Source: Candidatus Methylomirabilota bacterium
Lineage (GTDB): Bacteria > Methylomirabilota > Methylomirabilia > Methylomirabilales > CSP1-5
Direction: 5' to 3'
NCBI GenBank assembly: GCA_027293415.1
Contig: JAPUFX010000052.1
Location: forward strand, 1 to 38,590
Length of the DNA: 38,590 nt
Every line of letters starts with the position of its first letter. Positions within the stretch are counted from its first letter, which is position 1. Below, piece after piece: positions 16,063 to 25,622 of the stretch. The notes beneath the pieces are model-generated. The model did no database searches, was not told the DNA's origin, and saw nothing but the letters and a program-made list of their open reading frames with translations. Position numbers and translations under genes: made by a program.

Positions 16063-16689
16063 ATGGCCTTCGAGTGGAAGTTCAATACACGTCCCTATTC
16101 CGATGACGAGGCGAAGAAACTGTTGAGCAGCGTCATAAGTCCCGAGACGACCGACTGGCATTACAACACTCACCATAAGGGATACGTAACTGCCCTCAAC
16201 AATATCGAGAAGGGGCTCGAGTCGGCGGATCGGGCCGCAGCCAACGGCAATTACAGCGTCGTCGGAGAGCTCAAACGACGCTTTACCTGGAATCACGCCG
16301 GTGCCCTCCTCCACGATATCTACTGGGAAGTGATGGGAGGGGATGGAGACCCCAAGAAAGGCCCTCAGGTCCTCAAAGCCATCGAAAAGGACTTCGGCTC
16401 CTTTGACGCCTGGAAGGCCGACTTTAAGGCCGCCGGGATTTCGGCCAAGTTGAGTGGATGGGCGCTGCTGGTCTATGACGCCCTCTCGTCCCGTCGCTTA
16501 TTGAACGTGCTGGTCGATGAGCACCAGTACGGGGCAATATGGGGCGGCATCCCGTTGATCGCCTGTGATGTCTTTGAACATGCTTACTACCACAAGGATG
16601 GGCCGGGGCGCGCCAAATACATCGACAATTTGATCAGCAACCTGCACTGGGGTCGTATCAACGATCGTTTCACGAAATTCGTTCGCTAA
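16063..16689 (+). CDS. Superoxide dismutase, Fe/Mn family
   Basis: The 208-residue enzyme dismutates superoxide to oxygen and hydrogen peroxide. The expected metal ligands are visible: H33 in HYNTHHKGYV, the histidine of WNHAGALLHDIYW, and the D and H of CDVFEHAYY. The HY..HH pattern and the missing signal peptide suggest a cytoplasmic iron-type enzyme, but the metal cannot be fixed from sequence alone. AGGAGG precedes ATG 16063 by six bases; the frame upstream to 15898 is noncoding leader. Confidence 0.93.
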   Translation: MAFEWKFNTRPYSDDEAKKLLSSVISPETTDWHYNTHHKGYVTALNNIEKGLESADRAAANGNYSVVGELKRRFTWNHAGALLHDIYWEVMGGDGDPKKGPQVLKAIEKDFGSFDAWKADFKAAGISAKLSGWALLVYDALSSRRLLNVLVDEHQYGAIWGGIPLIACDVFEHAYYHKDGPGRAKYIDNLISNLHWGRINDRFTKFVR

Positions 16690-16706
16690 GTAACTCTTTA
16701 AAAACT

Positions 16707-16736
16707 GAGGCCCCTGCGCACCCGCGCAGGGGCCTC
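16707..16736. terminator. Bidirectional terminator between sod and degP
   Basis: A perfect 13-bp stem (GAGGCCCCTGCGC and its complement) with the loop ACCC lies between the two converging genes. On the minus strand it is followed by AGTTTTTAAA, so it is strongest for degP and weaker for sod. Confidence 0.85.
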
Positions 16737-16777
16737 TAGATTCTCCGTCGCGACGCTTTTCACGCCCGGCCCAGCAT

Positions 16778-18196
16778 TCAGCCCTGCTTCCGAATAGCCA
16801 CGTAGAAGTAATTGTCGCCGCGCTGGATCAAAACGAGGTGAGACTGTCGCGTCCACTCCTTGAGGGCCCGGCGTACCTGTTCAAGGGTCGTAACTGGCTT
16901 TTGATCTACTTCGGCCAGCAAATCCCCCGCGCGGACGCCGGCCCGGGCGGCGGCGCTTCCCTCGCTCACCTCGGTCACCACGACCCCTGCTTCCACGGAC
17001 AATTTAAACTTTTTGGCCGTCTCGGGGGTCAGTTCCTCCAAGGTGAGGCCAAGAACATCCTTTGGAGGTGCCTCCGGAGACTCTTCCCGACGCACAAGCA
17101 CCTCTTGCGTGAACTCTCCCACTGCAGCGGTCACCACTTTATCCTTCCCGCCACGGAGGATCTTAATCCTCACCTTCGTTCCCTTCGGGGTGCGGGCCAC
17201 CTTTCGCTGAAGTTCTCGGACGTCCTTGATGGGGCTGCCATCATACTCCAAAATTACATCTCCCCGCCTCAGCCCAGCCTTCTCGGCCGCCAGGCCTGGG
17301 AGAACATTAGTCACTAGGGCCCCTTGCTTCTCGGACATCCCTAAAGCCCGGGCCAACTGTCCGTTGACATTCTGAATTCCCACGCCCAGGAAGCCCCACG
17401 TCACCTTTCCCCGATCCCGCAGCTGGGGGAGGATTGATTTGGCGAGGTTGATAGGGATCGCAAAACCGATCCGTTGACGAGGGACGATGGCGGTGTTGAT
17501 TCCGATCACTTCGCCCCGGATATTCACCAGGGGGCCTCCACTGTTCCCGGGGTTGATCGCGGCGTCGGTCTGGATATATTCGTCAAAAAAGCCGAACCGT
17601 CCAAATCCATGTCCCTTCCGACTCACCACCCCGAGGGTGACCGTGTGCTCCAGCCCGAAGGGATTTCCCGCGGCCAGAACCAACTCTCCGATCTCTACCC
17701 GATCTGAGTCCCCCAAGGGAAGGACGGGAAGGGAACCCTCTCCATCGACCTTGAGGAGGGCGAGATCGGTTCGTTGATCCCTGCCCACCACCTTGGCTGG
17801 GAACGTGCGGCCGTCGTACAATTCCACGTCTACTTCCTGGGACGCACCCACGACATGATCATTCGTAAGGATATAGCCATCCTGGCTGACGATGAATCCT
17901 GTACCTACCCGAGGACGTTCCGGCCGATCCTCGGGGACGGGAGGATGGGATTCCGGCATTCCCTTCTCCCCTTCCCTGTCGACCCCGATTTGCACCACCG
18001 CGGGTTGGATGAGAGCCGCCAGCTGGGTGAGCGCCCGGTTCAGCCGGACGAGATCCGAATTGCGCTCGGCGATGAGGGGCCCCTCACGCCAGAACTGGTC
18101 TTTAGCATCAGCCCAAAGCGCGCCTGGCCCAAGGCAGGTCAACCCTACCGCCAACGCGGCTGCCAGCCAGAGGCAACTCATTCCCCTCCCCTTCAT
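16778..18196 (-). CDS. Periplasmic serine protease of the DegP/HtrA (Do) family
   Basis: The 472-residue protein has a signal peptide of about 29 residues (ending GALWA), a trypsin-like domain with triad motifs TNDHVV, RTDLALLKV and GNSGGPL, and two PDZ domains (about 260-350 and 375-470). Such proteases degrade or refold damaged envelope proteins. I start at ATG 18196, where the signal peptide begins and GAGGGGG precedes; the frame is open to 18325 without a start signal. tsaE lies upstream on the same strand, after a 144-base gap. Confidence 0.92.
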   Translation of the reverse strand: MKGRGMSCLWLAAALAVGLTCLGPGALWADAKDQFWREGPLIAERNSDLVRLNRALTQLAALIQPAVVQIGVDREGEKGMPESHPPVPEDRPERPRVGTGFIVSQDGYILTNDHVVGASQEVDVELYDGRTFPAKVVGRDQRTDLALLKVDGEGSLPVLPLGDSDRVEIGELVLAAGNPFGLEHTVTLGVVSRKGHGFGRFGFFDEYIQTDAAINPGNSGGPLVNIRGEVIGINTAIVPRQRIGFAIPINLAKSILPQLRDRGKVTWGFLGVGIQNVNGQLARALGMSEKQGALVTNVLPGLAAEKAGLRRGDVILEYDGSPIKDVRELQRKVARTPKGTKVRIKILRGGKDKVVTAAVGEFTQEVLVRREESPEAPPKDVLGLTLEELTPETAKKFKLSVEAGVVVTEVSEGSAAARAGVRAGDLLAEVDQKPVTTLEQVRRALKEWTRQSHLVLIQRGDNYFYVAIRKQG

Positions 18197-18340
18197 TGCT
18201 TCCCCCTCAGTCCTCCGACTGAAATGCTTCTCCTCGTCGAAACGACGCTCTCCACTTGCCGACACGTTTCTTCCCCCTTTCGGTGAATGACAGAGGGTAG
18301 AAGATAGCATCAAACCCGGACGCACGCAACAGAAAAGGGG

Positions 18341-18844
18341 TCACTGGCGCTGCTTGACCAGCGCCATGACCAGCGACTCAAAGCGATTCCCGTATCCCAT
18401 CAGGGTCAGACGGCGGCGCCGGGCCCCGTCCCTCCACAGCACGACGTCAAGCCTGTCCGCGGGAAGTCTGGCCTCCATCTTTTCGGCCGCCTCGATCACC
18501 GTGATCCCCGCTCCGTAAAGATACTCTTCCCATCCGATATCTTCCAACTCTTCCACCCCTCGAATGCGGTAGAGATCGAGGTGATACATCGGGTATCGTC
18601 CCCTATACTCATGTACGAGGGTGAAGGTCGGGCTTCGAACCCCTCGGCCCTGTGGCACGCCTACCCCTGTAGCGATCCCGCGCGTGAAAACGGTTTTCCC
18701 CGAGCCCATCTCTCCCTTGAGGCAGACCACATCTCCTGGCCGCAGGTGCCGCCCCACCCACATCCCGAGCTGCTGCGTTTCGCCTGGAGAATTTGAAACG
18801 ATGGTTATTTTTTTCTGATGCGCCTCCGCCTTCGCCTTCCGCAC
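18341..18844 (-). CDS. tsaE: tRNA threonylcarbamoyladenosine biosynthesis ATPase TsaE
   Basis: TsaE is the P-loop partner of TsaB and TsaD in making t6A of tRNA. The 167-residue product has the Walker A motif GEMGSGKT near 45, switch residues SPTFTLVHEY near 72 and the YHLDLYRI run typical of the family. The usual VIEW is VIEA here. GTG 18844 has GGAGG seven bases upstream; an in-frame TTG at 18871 is less likely. It diverges from dacA. Confidence 0.92.
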   Translation of the reverse strand: MRKAKAEAHQKKITIVSNSPGETQQLGMWVGRHLRPGDVVCLKGEMGSGKTVFTRGIATGVGVPQGRGVRSPTFTLVHEYRGRYPMYHLDLYRIRGVEELEDIGWEEYLYGAGITVIEAAEKMEARLPADRLDVVLWRDGARRRRLTLMGYGNRFESLVMALVKQRQ

Positions 18845-18917
18845 GGTATCTCCTCCGCTGCTTGAGACCAAGCCCGAAAAGCCGTCGAGAGGAAGGAGAC
18901 CTCACCCTCAGGAATTG

Positions 18918-18926
18918 TGGTATACT
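18918..18926 (+). promoter_or_regulatory. Extended -10 promoter of dacA
   Basis: TGGTATACT matches the extended -10 form TGnTATAAT at five of six -10 positions. The -35 region is poor, as is common for such promoters. It lies about 55 bases before ATG 18981. Confidence 0.4.
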
Positions 18927-18980
18927 TTATCACCATACGGCGGACCCGAATGGGAAAAATGCCAGGGAGGATTCGCGGGG

Positions 18981-20117
18981 ATGTCACGGTTCAGGATCTG
19001 TGCCATCACTCTGTTGCTCATCATCTTCTTCGTCCGTCCGACAGCCGCAGGGACACACACATCCGGCTTCCAAGTCAATGCGAAGGCTGCGGTCCTCCTC
19101 GATGTCGCCTCAGGGCAGACCCTCTTCCAGCAAGACGCAACCACCCGGGTGGTCCCAGCGAGCCTCGCCAAGCTCATGACCGTATATTTGGCCTACGATG
19201 CGCTTGGGGCAGGCAGCGTCCGCCTGAATGACCGGGTCTCCATCAGTAAACATGCTTCGAGGATGGGGGGGTCGCAGATTTTCCTACGAGAAGGAGACCA
19301 GGCCAGCTTCAAAGAGTTGCTACTGGGAGTCGCCATTGCCTCCGGCAATGACGCCGCCATCGCCCTCGCAGAACACTTGGCAGGGTTTCGGGCCGCCTTT
19401 GTCGCACAGATGAATGCCAAGGCAAAAGAGCTTGGACTCATGGAGACCCGTTTCCAGAATCCTAACGGCCTTCCAGCCCCGGATCAATTTACGTCGGCAC
19501 GCGATATGGCGTTGTTGGCACGTCACCTCATCCAGGATTATCCGACCGCTCTCCAGTTGCATTCCGGAAAAACGTTTGAGTACAGAGGGATCAGACAACA
19601 CAATCGAAACCGCCTTCTCTGGAAGGATTCAAGGGTGGACGGTCTCAAGACCGGTTGGTTGGAGGAGGCTGGCTTCCATATCGTCGCCACTGCCAAGGAG
19701 GAGGACCGGCGACTGATCGCCGTCGTTCTGGGGGCGCGCAGTGAGCGCGACCGGGAACAGATCGCGCTCCACCTGATCAACTATGGGTTCAAGAATTTTC
19801 ACAACGTTCGGTTCTTTAGTAAAGGGGATCGGGTCAAGAACCTCCCCGTCTGGAAGGGGACCGAAGACCTGCTCGCTGTCGTCGCCACAGAGCCCGGCAT
19901 CGTCACGATCAAGAACGGAAGCCCGCAGCCCACCCTTGCCTACCAATTTCCCGATTCGCTCGTCGCTCCTATTCCCGTGGGACAGAAGGTGGGAGAAGCC
20001 CTGATCACCGAGGAGGGCCGGGAGCTTGCCCGGGTGGACCTCGTCGCCATGCGTGCGGTCCCGCAGGCAGGCTTCCTTAAGCGCCTCCTTCATAGCCTCC
20101 TCCTCATCTTCTCTTAA
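18981..20117 (+). CDS. D-alanyl-D-alanine carboxypeptidase (PBP5/6 type, DacA-like)
   Basis: This S11-family enzyme trims the terminal D-alanine of peptidoglycan side chains in the periplasm. The 378-residue product has a signal peptide (about residues 1-23) and all three active-site motifs: SLAK at 61-64, SGN at 121-123 and KTG at 223-225. A C-terminal domain ends in an amphipathic helix (GFLKRLLHSLLLIFS) that would anchor it to the inner membrane. The chosen ATG follows the signal-peptide pattern; GGGAGG is ten bases upstream. Confidence 0.93.
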   Translation: MSRFRICAITLLLIIFFVRPTAAGTHTSGFQVNAKAAVLLDVASGQTLFQQDATTRVVPASLAKLMTVYLAYDALGAGSVRLNDRVSISKHASRMGGSQIFLREGDQASFKELLLGVAIASGNDAAIALAEHLAGFRAAFVAQMNAKAKELGLMETRFQNPNGLPAPDQFTSARDMALLARHLIQDYPTALQLHSGKTFEYRGIRQHNRNRLLWKDSRVDGLKTGWLEEAGFHIVATAKEEDRRLIAVVLGARSERDREQIALHLINYGFKNFHNVRFFSKGDRVKNLPVWKGTEDLLAVVATEPGIVTIKNGSPQPTLAYQFPDSLVAPIPVGQKVGEALITEEGRELARVDLVAMRAVPQAGFLKRLLHSLLLIFS

Positions 20118-20296
20118 GCCTCATCAGCACGCAAGCTACCCTTACCCTCCTCACGGGAAGGCACTTCCCCCAGGGCCAAAAACTCCCCTCTTTCACCCAT
20201 ACCGAGAGTGCGCATCAGAAGAAGATGTCATGACGGATAGAGAAGCCCCCTGCAGCCCGGCCAAAGCCGCCGCACCCTCGAGGGTCCGAGGGCTCC

Positions 20297-21910
20297 TCAG
20301 ATCGGGGAGGTGGGTTCCGCAGAGGAGTATCGGGGAAACAGTCCGAAGGGAGGCACGGTCCCGTCCTTCACGGCTCGGATTGCCTCAGGCAGCTTATCCA
20401 GCAGGTCAGTGGCAATCATGGCTTCGGGACCGAGATGTTGACAGGCGAGGTCCCCAGCCAGCCCGTGGAGATAAGCCCCAACAACCGCCGCCAGACCTGG
20501 TGCAAGCCCCTGGCTTACCAGGCCAGCGATCATCCCGGTCAGGACATCACCAACTCCTCCTGTGGCCATGCCTGGGTTCCCTGTCGGATTGAGGTAGACT
20601 TGACCACCGGGCTCAGCGACGGTGGTCCGGGCTCCCTTGAGGACGAGATGGACATTGTACGTCGAAGCGACCTTCTGGGCAATCGGGATCCGTTTATCCA
20701 CAACCTCCTCCTTGGGAACCCAGAGCAGGCGACTCAACTCTCCTGGATGCGGCGTCAGGATCACGGGGACCGAGGCTTTGGAAAGCATCTCCTTCTGACG
20801 GGAGAGGGCGGTGACTCCGTCGGCGTCAATGACAAGCGGGATCTTGGCTGACCGGATAAGATCCACCACCAGGCGAATGGTCTCCGGATGGGTGGAAAGA
20901 CCTGGTCCCAGGGCGAGGACTCGCTTTCCCTCCATCAGATTCAGGAGGTCGTCCCTCGCCTGAAAGGCAACGGTCCGCTCCTCGGTTTCGGGAAGCCCCA
21001 CGGTCATCACTTCGGTGAGTTTGACCTCCATGAAATCGTTGAGTCCCTCCGGGACAGCCAACGTGACTAAGCCTGCACCGATCCGGAGCGCCCCAAGGCT
21101 GCACAGGGCCGCCGCCCCTGTCTTGCCGGGCGATCCGGCGAGGACGAGGACATGGCCGTAGGTTCCCTTGTGCGCGTCCGGATCCCGCGGCGGGAAGGCG
21201 GCCCTGACCTGTTCGTGCTCGGTGAGATTCAGTGGCAGCTTGGGATCCGCCAGGAGAACCCGAGGGATGCCGATATCCACCACCCGGATCTCTCCGGCGT
21301 AGCGAGCCGCAGGGTAGAGGAGGAGGCTTCGCTTCGGAAGGGCAAAGGTGAGGGTGAGATGTGCTCGAACACATGGCTCCACGATTCGACCGTCGTCTGA
21401 ACCGAGGCCGGAGGGAAGATCCAAGGCAACAAGGGGTCGGCCAAGAGTGTTGAGGAGTTGGATCGCCTCGGCGGCGATCCCACGGGCAGGCCCAGTAAGA
21501 CCCGTCCCCAGGATGGCATCGACGATCAGATCGCCGGCCGCCAGCGCCTCCCGGTGGGCGTGCAGGTCCTGGACGGTGGTGACCTGGAACAGCGGGAGCC
21601 CTGACTTCTCGGCGATTCCCAGGTTGGTCGCCGCATCCCCCTTCAGCTCTCCCTTCTTGGCCAGGAGGAAGACCTGGACTGTGGCGCCACGGTTTGCGAG
21701 GTGCCGGGCCACCACCAATCCGTCACCGCCGTTGTTCCCTTTTCCGCATACCACCACTACCCGAGACCGATATAACCGGGGGAAAAACCGGTCCATCTCA
21801 CGAACGGCTCCCGCCCCGGCGTTCTCCATCAGGATGAGGGAAGAAACACCATACTCCGCCCCGGCGCGGCGATCGAGCTCCTGCATCTCTTTTGCGGTCA
21901 CGACTTTCAT
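20297..21910 (-). CDS. nnr: Bifunctional NAD(P)H-hydrate repair enzyme
   Basis: The 537-residue protein joins an N-terminal epimerase (YjeF-N, about 1-215; GKGNNGGDGLVVARHL near 57) and a C-terminal ADP/ATP-dependent dehydratase (about 225-520; GNPGMATGGVGDVLTGM near 440). Together they repair hydrated NAD(P)H. It follows acpS in the block pdxJ-acpS-nnr. The ribosome site of ATG 21910 is weak, but the N-terminus (KVVTAKEMQELD) fits the family. Confidence 0.93.
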   Translation of the reverse strand: MKVVTAKEMQELDRRAGAEYGVSSLILMENAGAGAVREMDRFFPRLYRSRVVVVCGKGNNGGDGLVVARHLANRGATVQVFLLAKKGELKGDAATNLGIAEKSGLPLFQVTTVQDLHAHREALAAGDLIVDAILGTGLTGPARGIAAEAIQLLNTLGRPLVALDLPSGLGSDDGRIVEPCVRAHLTLTFALPKRSLLLYPAARYAGEIRVVDIGIPRVLLADPKLPLNLTEHEQVRAAFPPRDPDAHKGTYGHVLVLAGSPGKTGAAALCSLGALRIGAGLVTLAVPEGLNDFMEVKLTEVMTVGLPETEERTVAFQARDDLLNLMEGKRVLALGPGLSTHPETIRLVVDLIRSAKIPLVIDADGVTALSRQKEMLSKASVPVILTPHPGELSRLLWVPKEEVVDKRIPIAQKVASTYNVHLVLKGARTTVAEPGGQVYLNPTGNPGMATGGVGDVLTGMIAGLVSQGLAPGLAAVVGAYLHGLAGDLACQHLGPEAMIATDLLDKLPEAIRAVKDGTVPPFGLFPRYSSAEPTSPI

Positions 21911-21979
21911 AAGTCAACAGCAGTCGGCCCTTGTCTATAAGCACTTCCCGCTGACAGCGGATTGTTGACCGCTTTCCGT

Positions 21980-22357
21980 TCAGTCGGTGGCAATGACGAA
22001 AGCCAACGCGTAGTCTCCGTCGTGGCTGAGGCTCAGATGAAAGTGGTGGATGCCCCTCCCCTGTGCCACGAGTTGTGCCCGTCCCGTCAATCGTACCTCC
22101 GGCGGCCTCCCCCGCACTCCCACTACCTCGACCTCTCGCCAGGCAATCCCTGCACCCCAACCCGTCCCCAAGGCCTTCAGGACCGCTTCCTTGGCGGCGA
22201 AGCGCGAGGCAAAGTGCACCTCTGGGAAGGGACGACCCTCACCCTCGGCCATCTCCTGAGGCGTGTAGAGTCGCCGGCAAAGCCGATCCCTGTACCGGGC
22301 GATGGCAGCCCGCATCCGAGGAATCGAAACCAAGTCTGTGCCAACCGCAACAATCAC
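21980..22357 (-). CDS. acpS: Holo-[acyl-carrier-protein] synthase
   Basis: AcpS moves phosphopantetheine from coenzyme A to acyl carrier protein. The 125-residue product has the family motifs GTDLVSIPRM at 7 and FASRFAAKEAVLKALGTG near 49, with the metal-binding aspartate and glutamate. The length is typical. It sits between pdxJ and nnr. Confidence 0.93.
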   Translation of the reverse strand: MIVAVGTDLVSIPRMRAAIARYRDRLCRRLYTPQEMAEGEGRPFPEVHFASRFAAKEAVLKALGTGWGAGIAWREVEVVGVRGRPPEVRLTGRAQLVAQGRGIHHFHLSLSHDGDYALAFVIATD

Positions 22358-22465
22358 CGGTGGACGTCTGTACTCCTCAAAGACGATGCAGATACAGCAG
22401 TCAGCAACTTGTGCTCTCTGCGTCTTTTGCTGACCGCTTTCTGCTGGCGGCTGATGGCGTCCGTG

Positions 22466-23191
22466 TCAGCGTGCGGCGTGGATGAGATCGAGCATTTCCC
22501 GCACGGCCCGATCGATGCCCACCAGGGTTGCCCGTGCGACAATGCTGTGACCGATGTTGAGCTCTTCGACCTCCGGGATCACCGCCACCGGGCCAATATT
22601 TTGATAATTCAGGCCATGTCCGGCGGCGATGCGGAGACCCAGGCCGCAGCCGAGCCGGGCCGCCTCCATAATCTTCAGGAGCGCCGCCTGCCGATCAGTT
22701 TCTGTTCTTGCATCGGCATACGTTCCTGTGTGAAACTCCACAATCTGGGCCCCCGTGCGCTTTGAGGCCTCGACCTGCTCAGGCACAGGATCGATGAAGA
22801 GGCTGACTTTGATTCCCCCCTCAGTGAGGACACGGACCACCTCAGCCGCCCGCTCCTCTTGCCCGCCGACATCCAGCCCTCCCTCGGTCGTCAGTTCCTG
22901 CCGTCGTTCCGGGACCAGTGTGGCAACATCGGGAAGGATCTCCAAGGCAATCTTGACCATCTCATCCGTCGCGGCCATCTCCAGGTTCAGGTAGGTCTTC
23001 ACCACCTCCCGAAGCAATCGGACGTCCCGATCCTGGATGTGCCGCCGATCCTCTCGGAGATGAACAATAACACCGGATGCCCCTGCCACCTCTGCCAGCA
23101 TGGCCGCGGCAACCGGGTCAGGCTCCGCCCCCCCCCGGGCCTGCCGGATCGTCGCAATATGATCAACATTGACCGCTAATCGTGGTCGCAT
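22466..23191 (-). CDS. pdxJ: Pyridoxine 5'-phosphate synthase
   Basis: PdxJ condenses deoxyxylulose phosphate with 3-amino-2-oxopropyl phosphate in the last ring-forming step of vitamin B6 synthesis. The 241-residue protein begins [17 protein letters not shown] and keeps the [13 protein letters not shown] stretch near 45 and the C-terminal [15 protein letters not shown] 23191 is preferred over an in-frame TTG at 23203. The signature residues are intact. Confidence 0.95.
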   Translation of the reverse strand: MRPRLAVNVDHIATIRQARGGAEPDPVAAAMLAEVAGASGVIVHLREDRRHIQDRDVRLLREVVKTYLNLEMAATDEMVKIALEILPDVATLVPERRQELTTEGGLDVGGQEERAAEVVRVLTEGGIKVSLFIDPVPEQVEASKRTGAQIVEFHTGTYADARTETDRQAALLKIMEAARLGCGLGLRIAAGHGLNYQNIGPVAVIPEVEELNIGHSIVARATLVGIDRAVREMLDLIHAAR

Positions 23192-23233
23192 CGTTCGCGT
23201 CAACCGATCACCGATGACCGGCGACAGCTGAAA

Positions 23234-23319
23234 GGCTGGAACGCTAGAATGCTAGGATGCTATCCGCTTTTCAGGTAGCCGTCGAGCATACCAGCCTTCT
23301 AGCCTCCTAGCTTCTCCAG
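23234..23319. repeat. Inverted arms of GCTAG-containing octamer repeats
   Basis: The 163-base gap between pdxJ and glmM holds tandem octamers such as GCTAGAAT-GCTAGGAT (23234-23262). A second array in opposite orientation (23288-23319) reads GCTAGGAG-GCTAGAAG on the other strand. The two arms pair imperfectly. No gene is present. Confidence 0.45.
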
Positions 23320-23354
23320 CGTGCCGACGACCCGGAGAAGGCCTCCCTCGCCCC

Positions 23355-24704
23355 CTATCCCAATTCTTTTTCGATCGCTTCGGCAATCGATCTGGCCAAG
23401 AATTTCACTTGCTCTGCATCTGTCCCTTCCACCATGACCCTGGCCACCGGTTCAGTCCCAGAATAGCGCACCAGTACGCGACCGCTCCCGTTCAGCTGAG
23501 CCTCAGCATCCGATATGACCGCCTGGATGGCAGGAATGGATCCGAGATCCGGCATCTCCGTCACCTGCACGTTCACCAGGAGCTGGGGACACACGGTCAT
23601 ACACTGCCGAAGCTGCGATAAGCGCTCTTGCCGCTTCACCATCAGGGAAAGGACTTGCAGGGCGGTCACCACGCCGTCTCCTGTCGTATTGTGATCAAGG
23701 AAGACAATGTGCCCGGACTGTTCGCCCCCCAAGTTGTAGCCGTGCTGGAGCATCTCTTCCAGCACGTAACGGTCACCAACCGGGACCCGCACCATCCGGA
23801 TCCCCACTTCTTTCAGGCAGAGTTCGAGACCGATATTGCTCATTACCGTCGCCACCAGGGTATCAGAACGGAGGAGGCCTGAACGCTTGAGGTCCAGTGC
23901 GCAGATGGCCAGGATGTGATCCCCATCCACCACTGCCCCTGTCTCGTCCACGAGGATGGCTCGATCACCGTCGCCATCGTAGGAGATGCCGATGTCGGCC
24001 CTATGTTCCAACACCGCTTTCTTCACCACGTCGGGGTAGAGGGATCCGCACCTGTCGTTGATGTTGATCCCGTTGGGTTGGATATTCACAGGGATCACCA
24101 CCGCCCCCAGCTCGTTGAGAATCGTCGGGGCCACCTTGTACGTGGCCCCGTGGGCGCAATCTACCACAACCTTGACCCCATGGAAGGATACCCCTTTGGG
24201 GATGGTTCCCTTGGCAAACTCGATGTACCGACCAGCTGCGTCATTGATCCGATAGGCCTTCCCGATCTCAGCGGCCAGCGGGCGGAGACGCTCGATTTCC
24301 CGGCCCGTGATTAACGCCTCCATTCGTTCTTCCATCTCATCCGGGAGCTTGAGCCCTTCGCCCGAGAAAAACTTGATCCCGTTGTCCTTAAAGGGATTAT
24401 GCGATGCGGAAATGACAATTCCCGCATCCGCCCGCAGGCTCCGCGTGATAAATGCGATCCCGGGTGTAGGCAGCGGACCGACCAGTAGGACATCAACCCC
24501 CATCGAGCAGATCCCGGACGTGAGGGCACACTCGAGCATATAGCCGTGGAGACGAGTATCTTTCCCGATGACGATACTATGCCTGCCCGCCTTTGTCTTA
24601 AAAAGATATGCCGCCGCCCGACCCAGCTTTACCACGGTCTCCGGGGTCATGGGCTCTTCGTTCGCCACACCTCGGATGCCGTCAGTTCCAAAGAGCTTCC
24701 CCAC
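23355..24704 (-). CDS. glmM: Phosphoglucosamine mutase
   Basis: GlmM interconverts glucosamine 6- and 1-phosphate on the way to UDP-GlcNAc. The product of about 449 residues starts [15 protein letters not shown], contains the phosphoserine motif [16 protein letters not shown] near 100 and the metal loop DGDGDRA near 240. I start at GTG 24704, whose product begins exactly like other GlmM proteins and which lies ten bases after AGGAGG; a GTG at 24713 is too close to that site. It lies a few bases after folP. Confidence 0.95.
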   Translation of the reverse strand: MGKLFGTDGIRGVANEEPMTPETVVKLGRAAAYLFKTKAGRHSIVIGKDTRLHGYMLECALTSGICSMGVDVLLVGPLPTPGIAFITRSLRADAGIVISASHNPFKDNGIKFFSGEGLKLPDEMEERMEALITGREIERLRPLAAEIGKAYRINDAAGRYIEFAKGTIPKGVSFHGVKVVVDCAHGATYKVAPTILNELGAVVIPVNIQPNGININDRCGSLYPDVVKKAVLEHRADIGISYDGDGDRAILVDETGAVVDGDHILAICALDLKRSGLLRSDTLVATVMSNIGLELCLKEVGIRMVRVPVGDRYVLEEMLQHGYNLGGEQSGHIVFLDHNTTGDGVVTALQVLSLMVKRQERLSQLRQCMTVCPQLLVNVQVTEMPDLGSIPAIQAVISDAEAQLNGSGRVLVRYSGTEPVARVMVEGTDAEQVKFLARSIAEAIEKELG

Positions 24705-24719
24705 GGATCCCACGCCTCC

Positions 24720-25622
24720 TTATATTTTTTCCGATCCCTTTCGAATGGCATCAGTCATCCGGGCCACCCGGACCATGGCTTGCACATCGTGGACCCGAAG
24801 GATATGCGCCCCCTGCCAGATGGCGACGGCGACCGTGGCTGCGGTCCCCTCCAATCGCTCCTCCACGGGAAGATCCAAGATCTTTCCAATGAACGCCTTC
24901 CGCGACGGCCCGATCAAGACCGGTTTTCCCAGAACCTGAAGTTCCGGAAGACGTTTCAGCAGCAGAAGGTTATGCTCTACCCGCTTCCCAAAGCCAATGC
25001 CGGGATCGACCGCAATGGCCTCAGGATGTACGCCGTGTGCCTCGGCCAGGAGAATTCGTTCCCGGAGATGCTCCCGAACTTCCCCAAGCACGTCGGTGTA
25101 CTTCGGATCCGCCTGCATGGTTCGGGGACTTCCCCGAATGTGGGACAACACCAGACCGGCACGAACCTCTGCGACGACCGATGCCATCCGCGGATCAAAG
25201 CTGAGGCCGCTCATATCATTGATGAGGTCTACTCCCTCGGCCAACACCACGGCCGCAACGTCGGCCTTATACGTGTCTACAGAGATGGGAACAGGAAGCT
25301 TTTCGACAAGGCGCCGCAGGAGCGGAAGGATCCGACGAAGCTCCTCTTCTGCCGAGACCGGCTCAGAACCCGGTCGAGTCGACTCTCCACCCACATCGAT
25401 AAGATCCGCCCCCTCTTCGACTAACCGATGAGCGTGCTCGACCGCCCGACCGGGCTCGAGATATAATCCCCCGTCGGAAAAAGAATTGGGGGTCACATTG
25501 AGGACCCCCATGATCTGTGTCCGGGCCGTCAGGTCAAGGCAGAATCGCCGGCACCGAAGCGGGGGCAGCCGATTGCTCGGAAGCTCTACGGCCTTAGGCG
25601 GGTGCCGCGTCGACGATGCCAT
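24720..25622 (-). CDS. folP: Dihydropteroate synthase
   Basis: FolP joins p-aminobenzoate to dihydropterin pyrophosphate in folate synthesis. The 300-residue TIM-barrel protein carries [15 protein letters not shown] near 38, [11 protein letters not shown] near 76 and [10 protein letters not shown] near 205. The usual HMRG near 165 is HIRGSPRTM here, a mild variation. The first 29 bases overlap the end of ftsH, suggesting coupling. Its N-terminus is longer than the core family by about 30 residues. Confidence 0.93.
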   Translation of the reverse strand: MASSTRHPPKAVELPSNRLPPLRCRRFCLDLTARTQIMGVLNVTPNSFSDGGLYLEPGRAVEHAHRLVEEGADLIDVGGESTRPGSEPVSAEEELRRILPLLRRLVEKLPVPISVDTYKADVAAVVLAEGVDLINDMSGLSFDPRMASVVAEVRAGLVLSHIRGSPRTMQADPKYTDVLGEVREHLRERILLAEAHGVHPEAIAVDPGIGFGKRVEHNLLLLKRLPELQVLGKPVLIGPSRKAFIGKILDLPVEERLEGTAATVAVAIWQGAHILRVHDVQAMVRVARMTDAIRKGSEKI

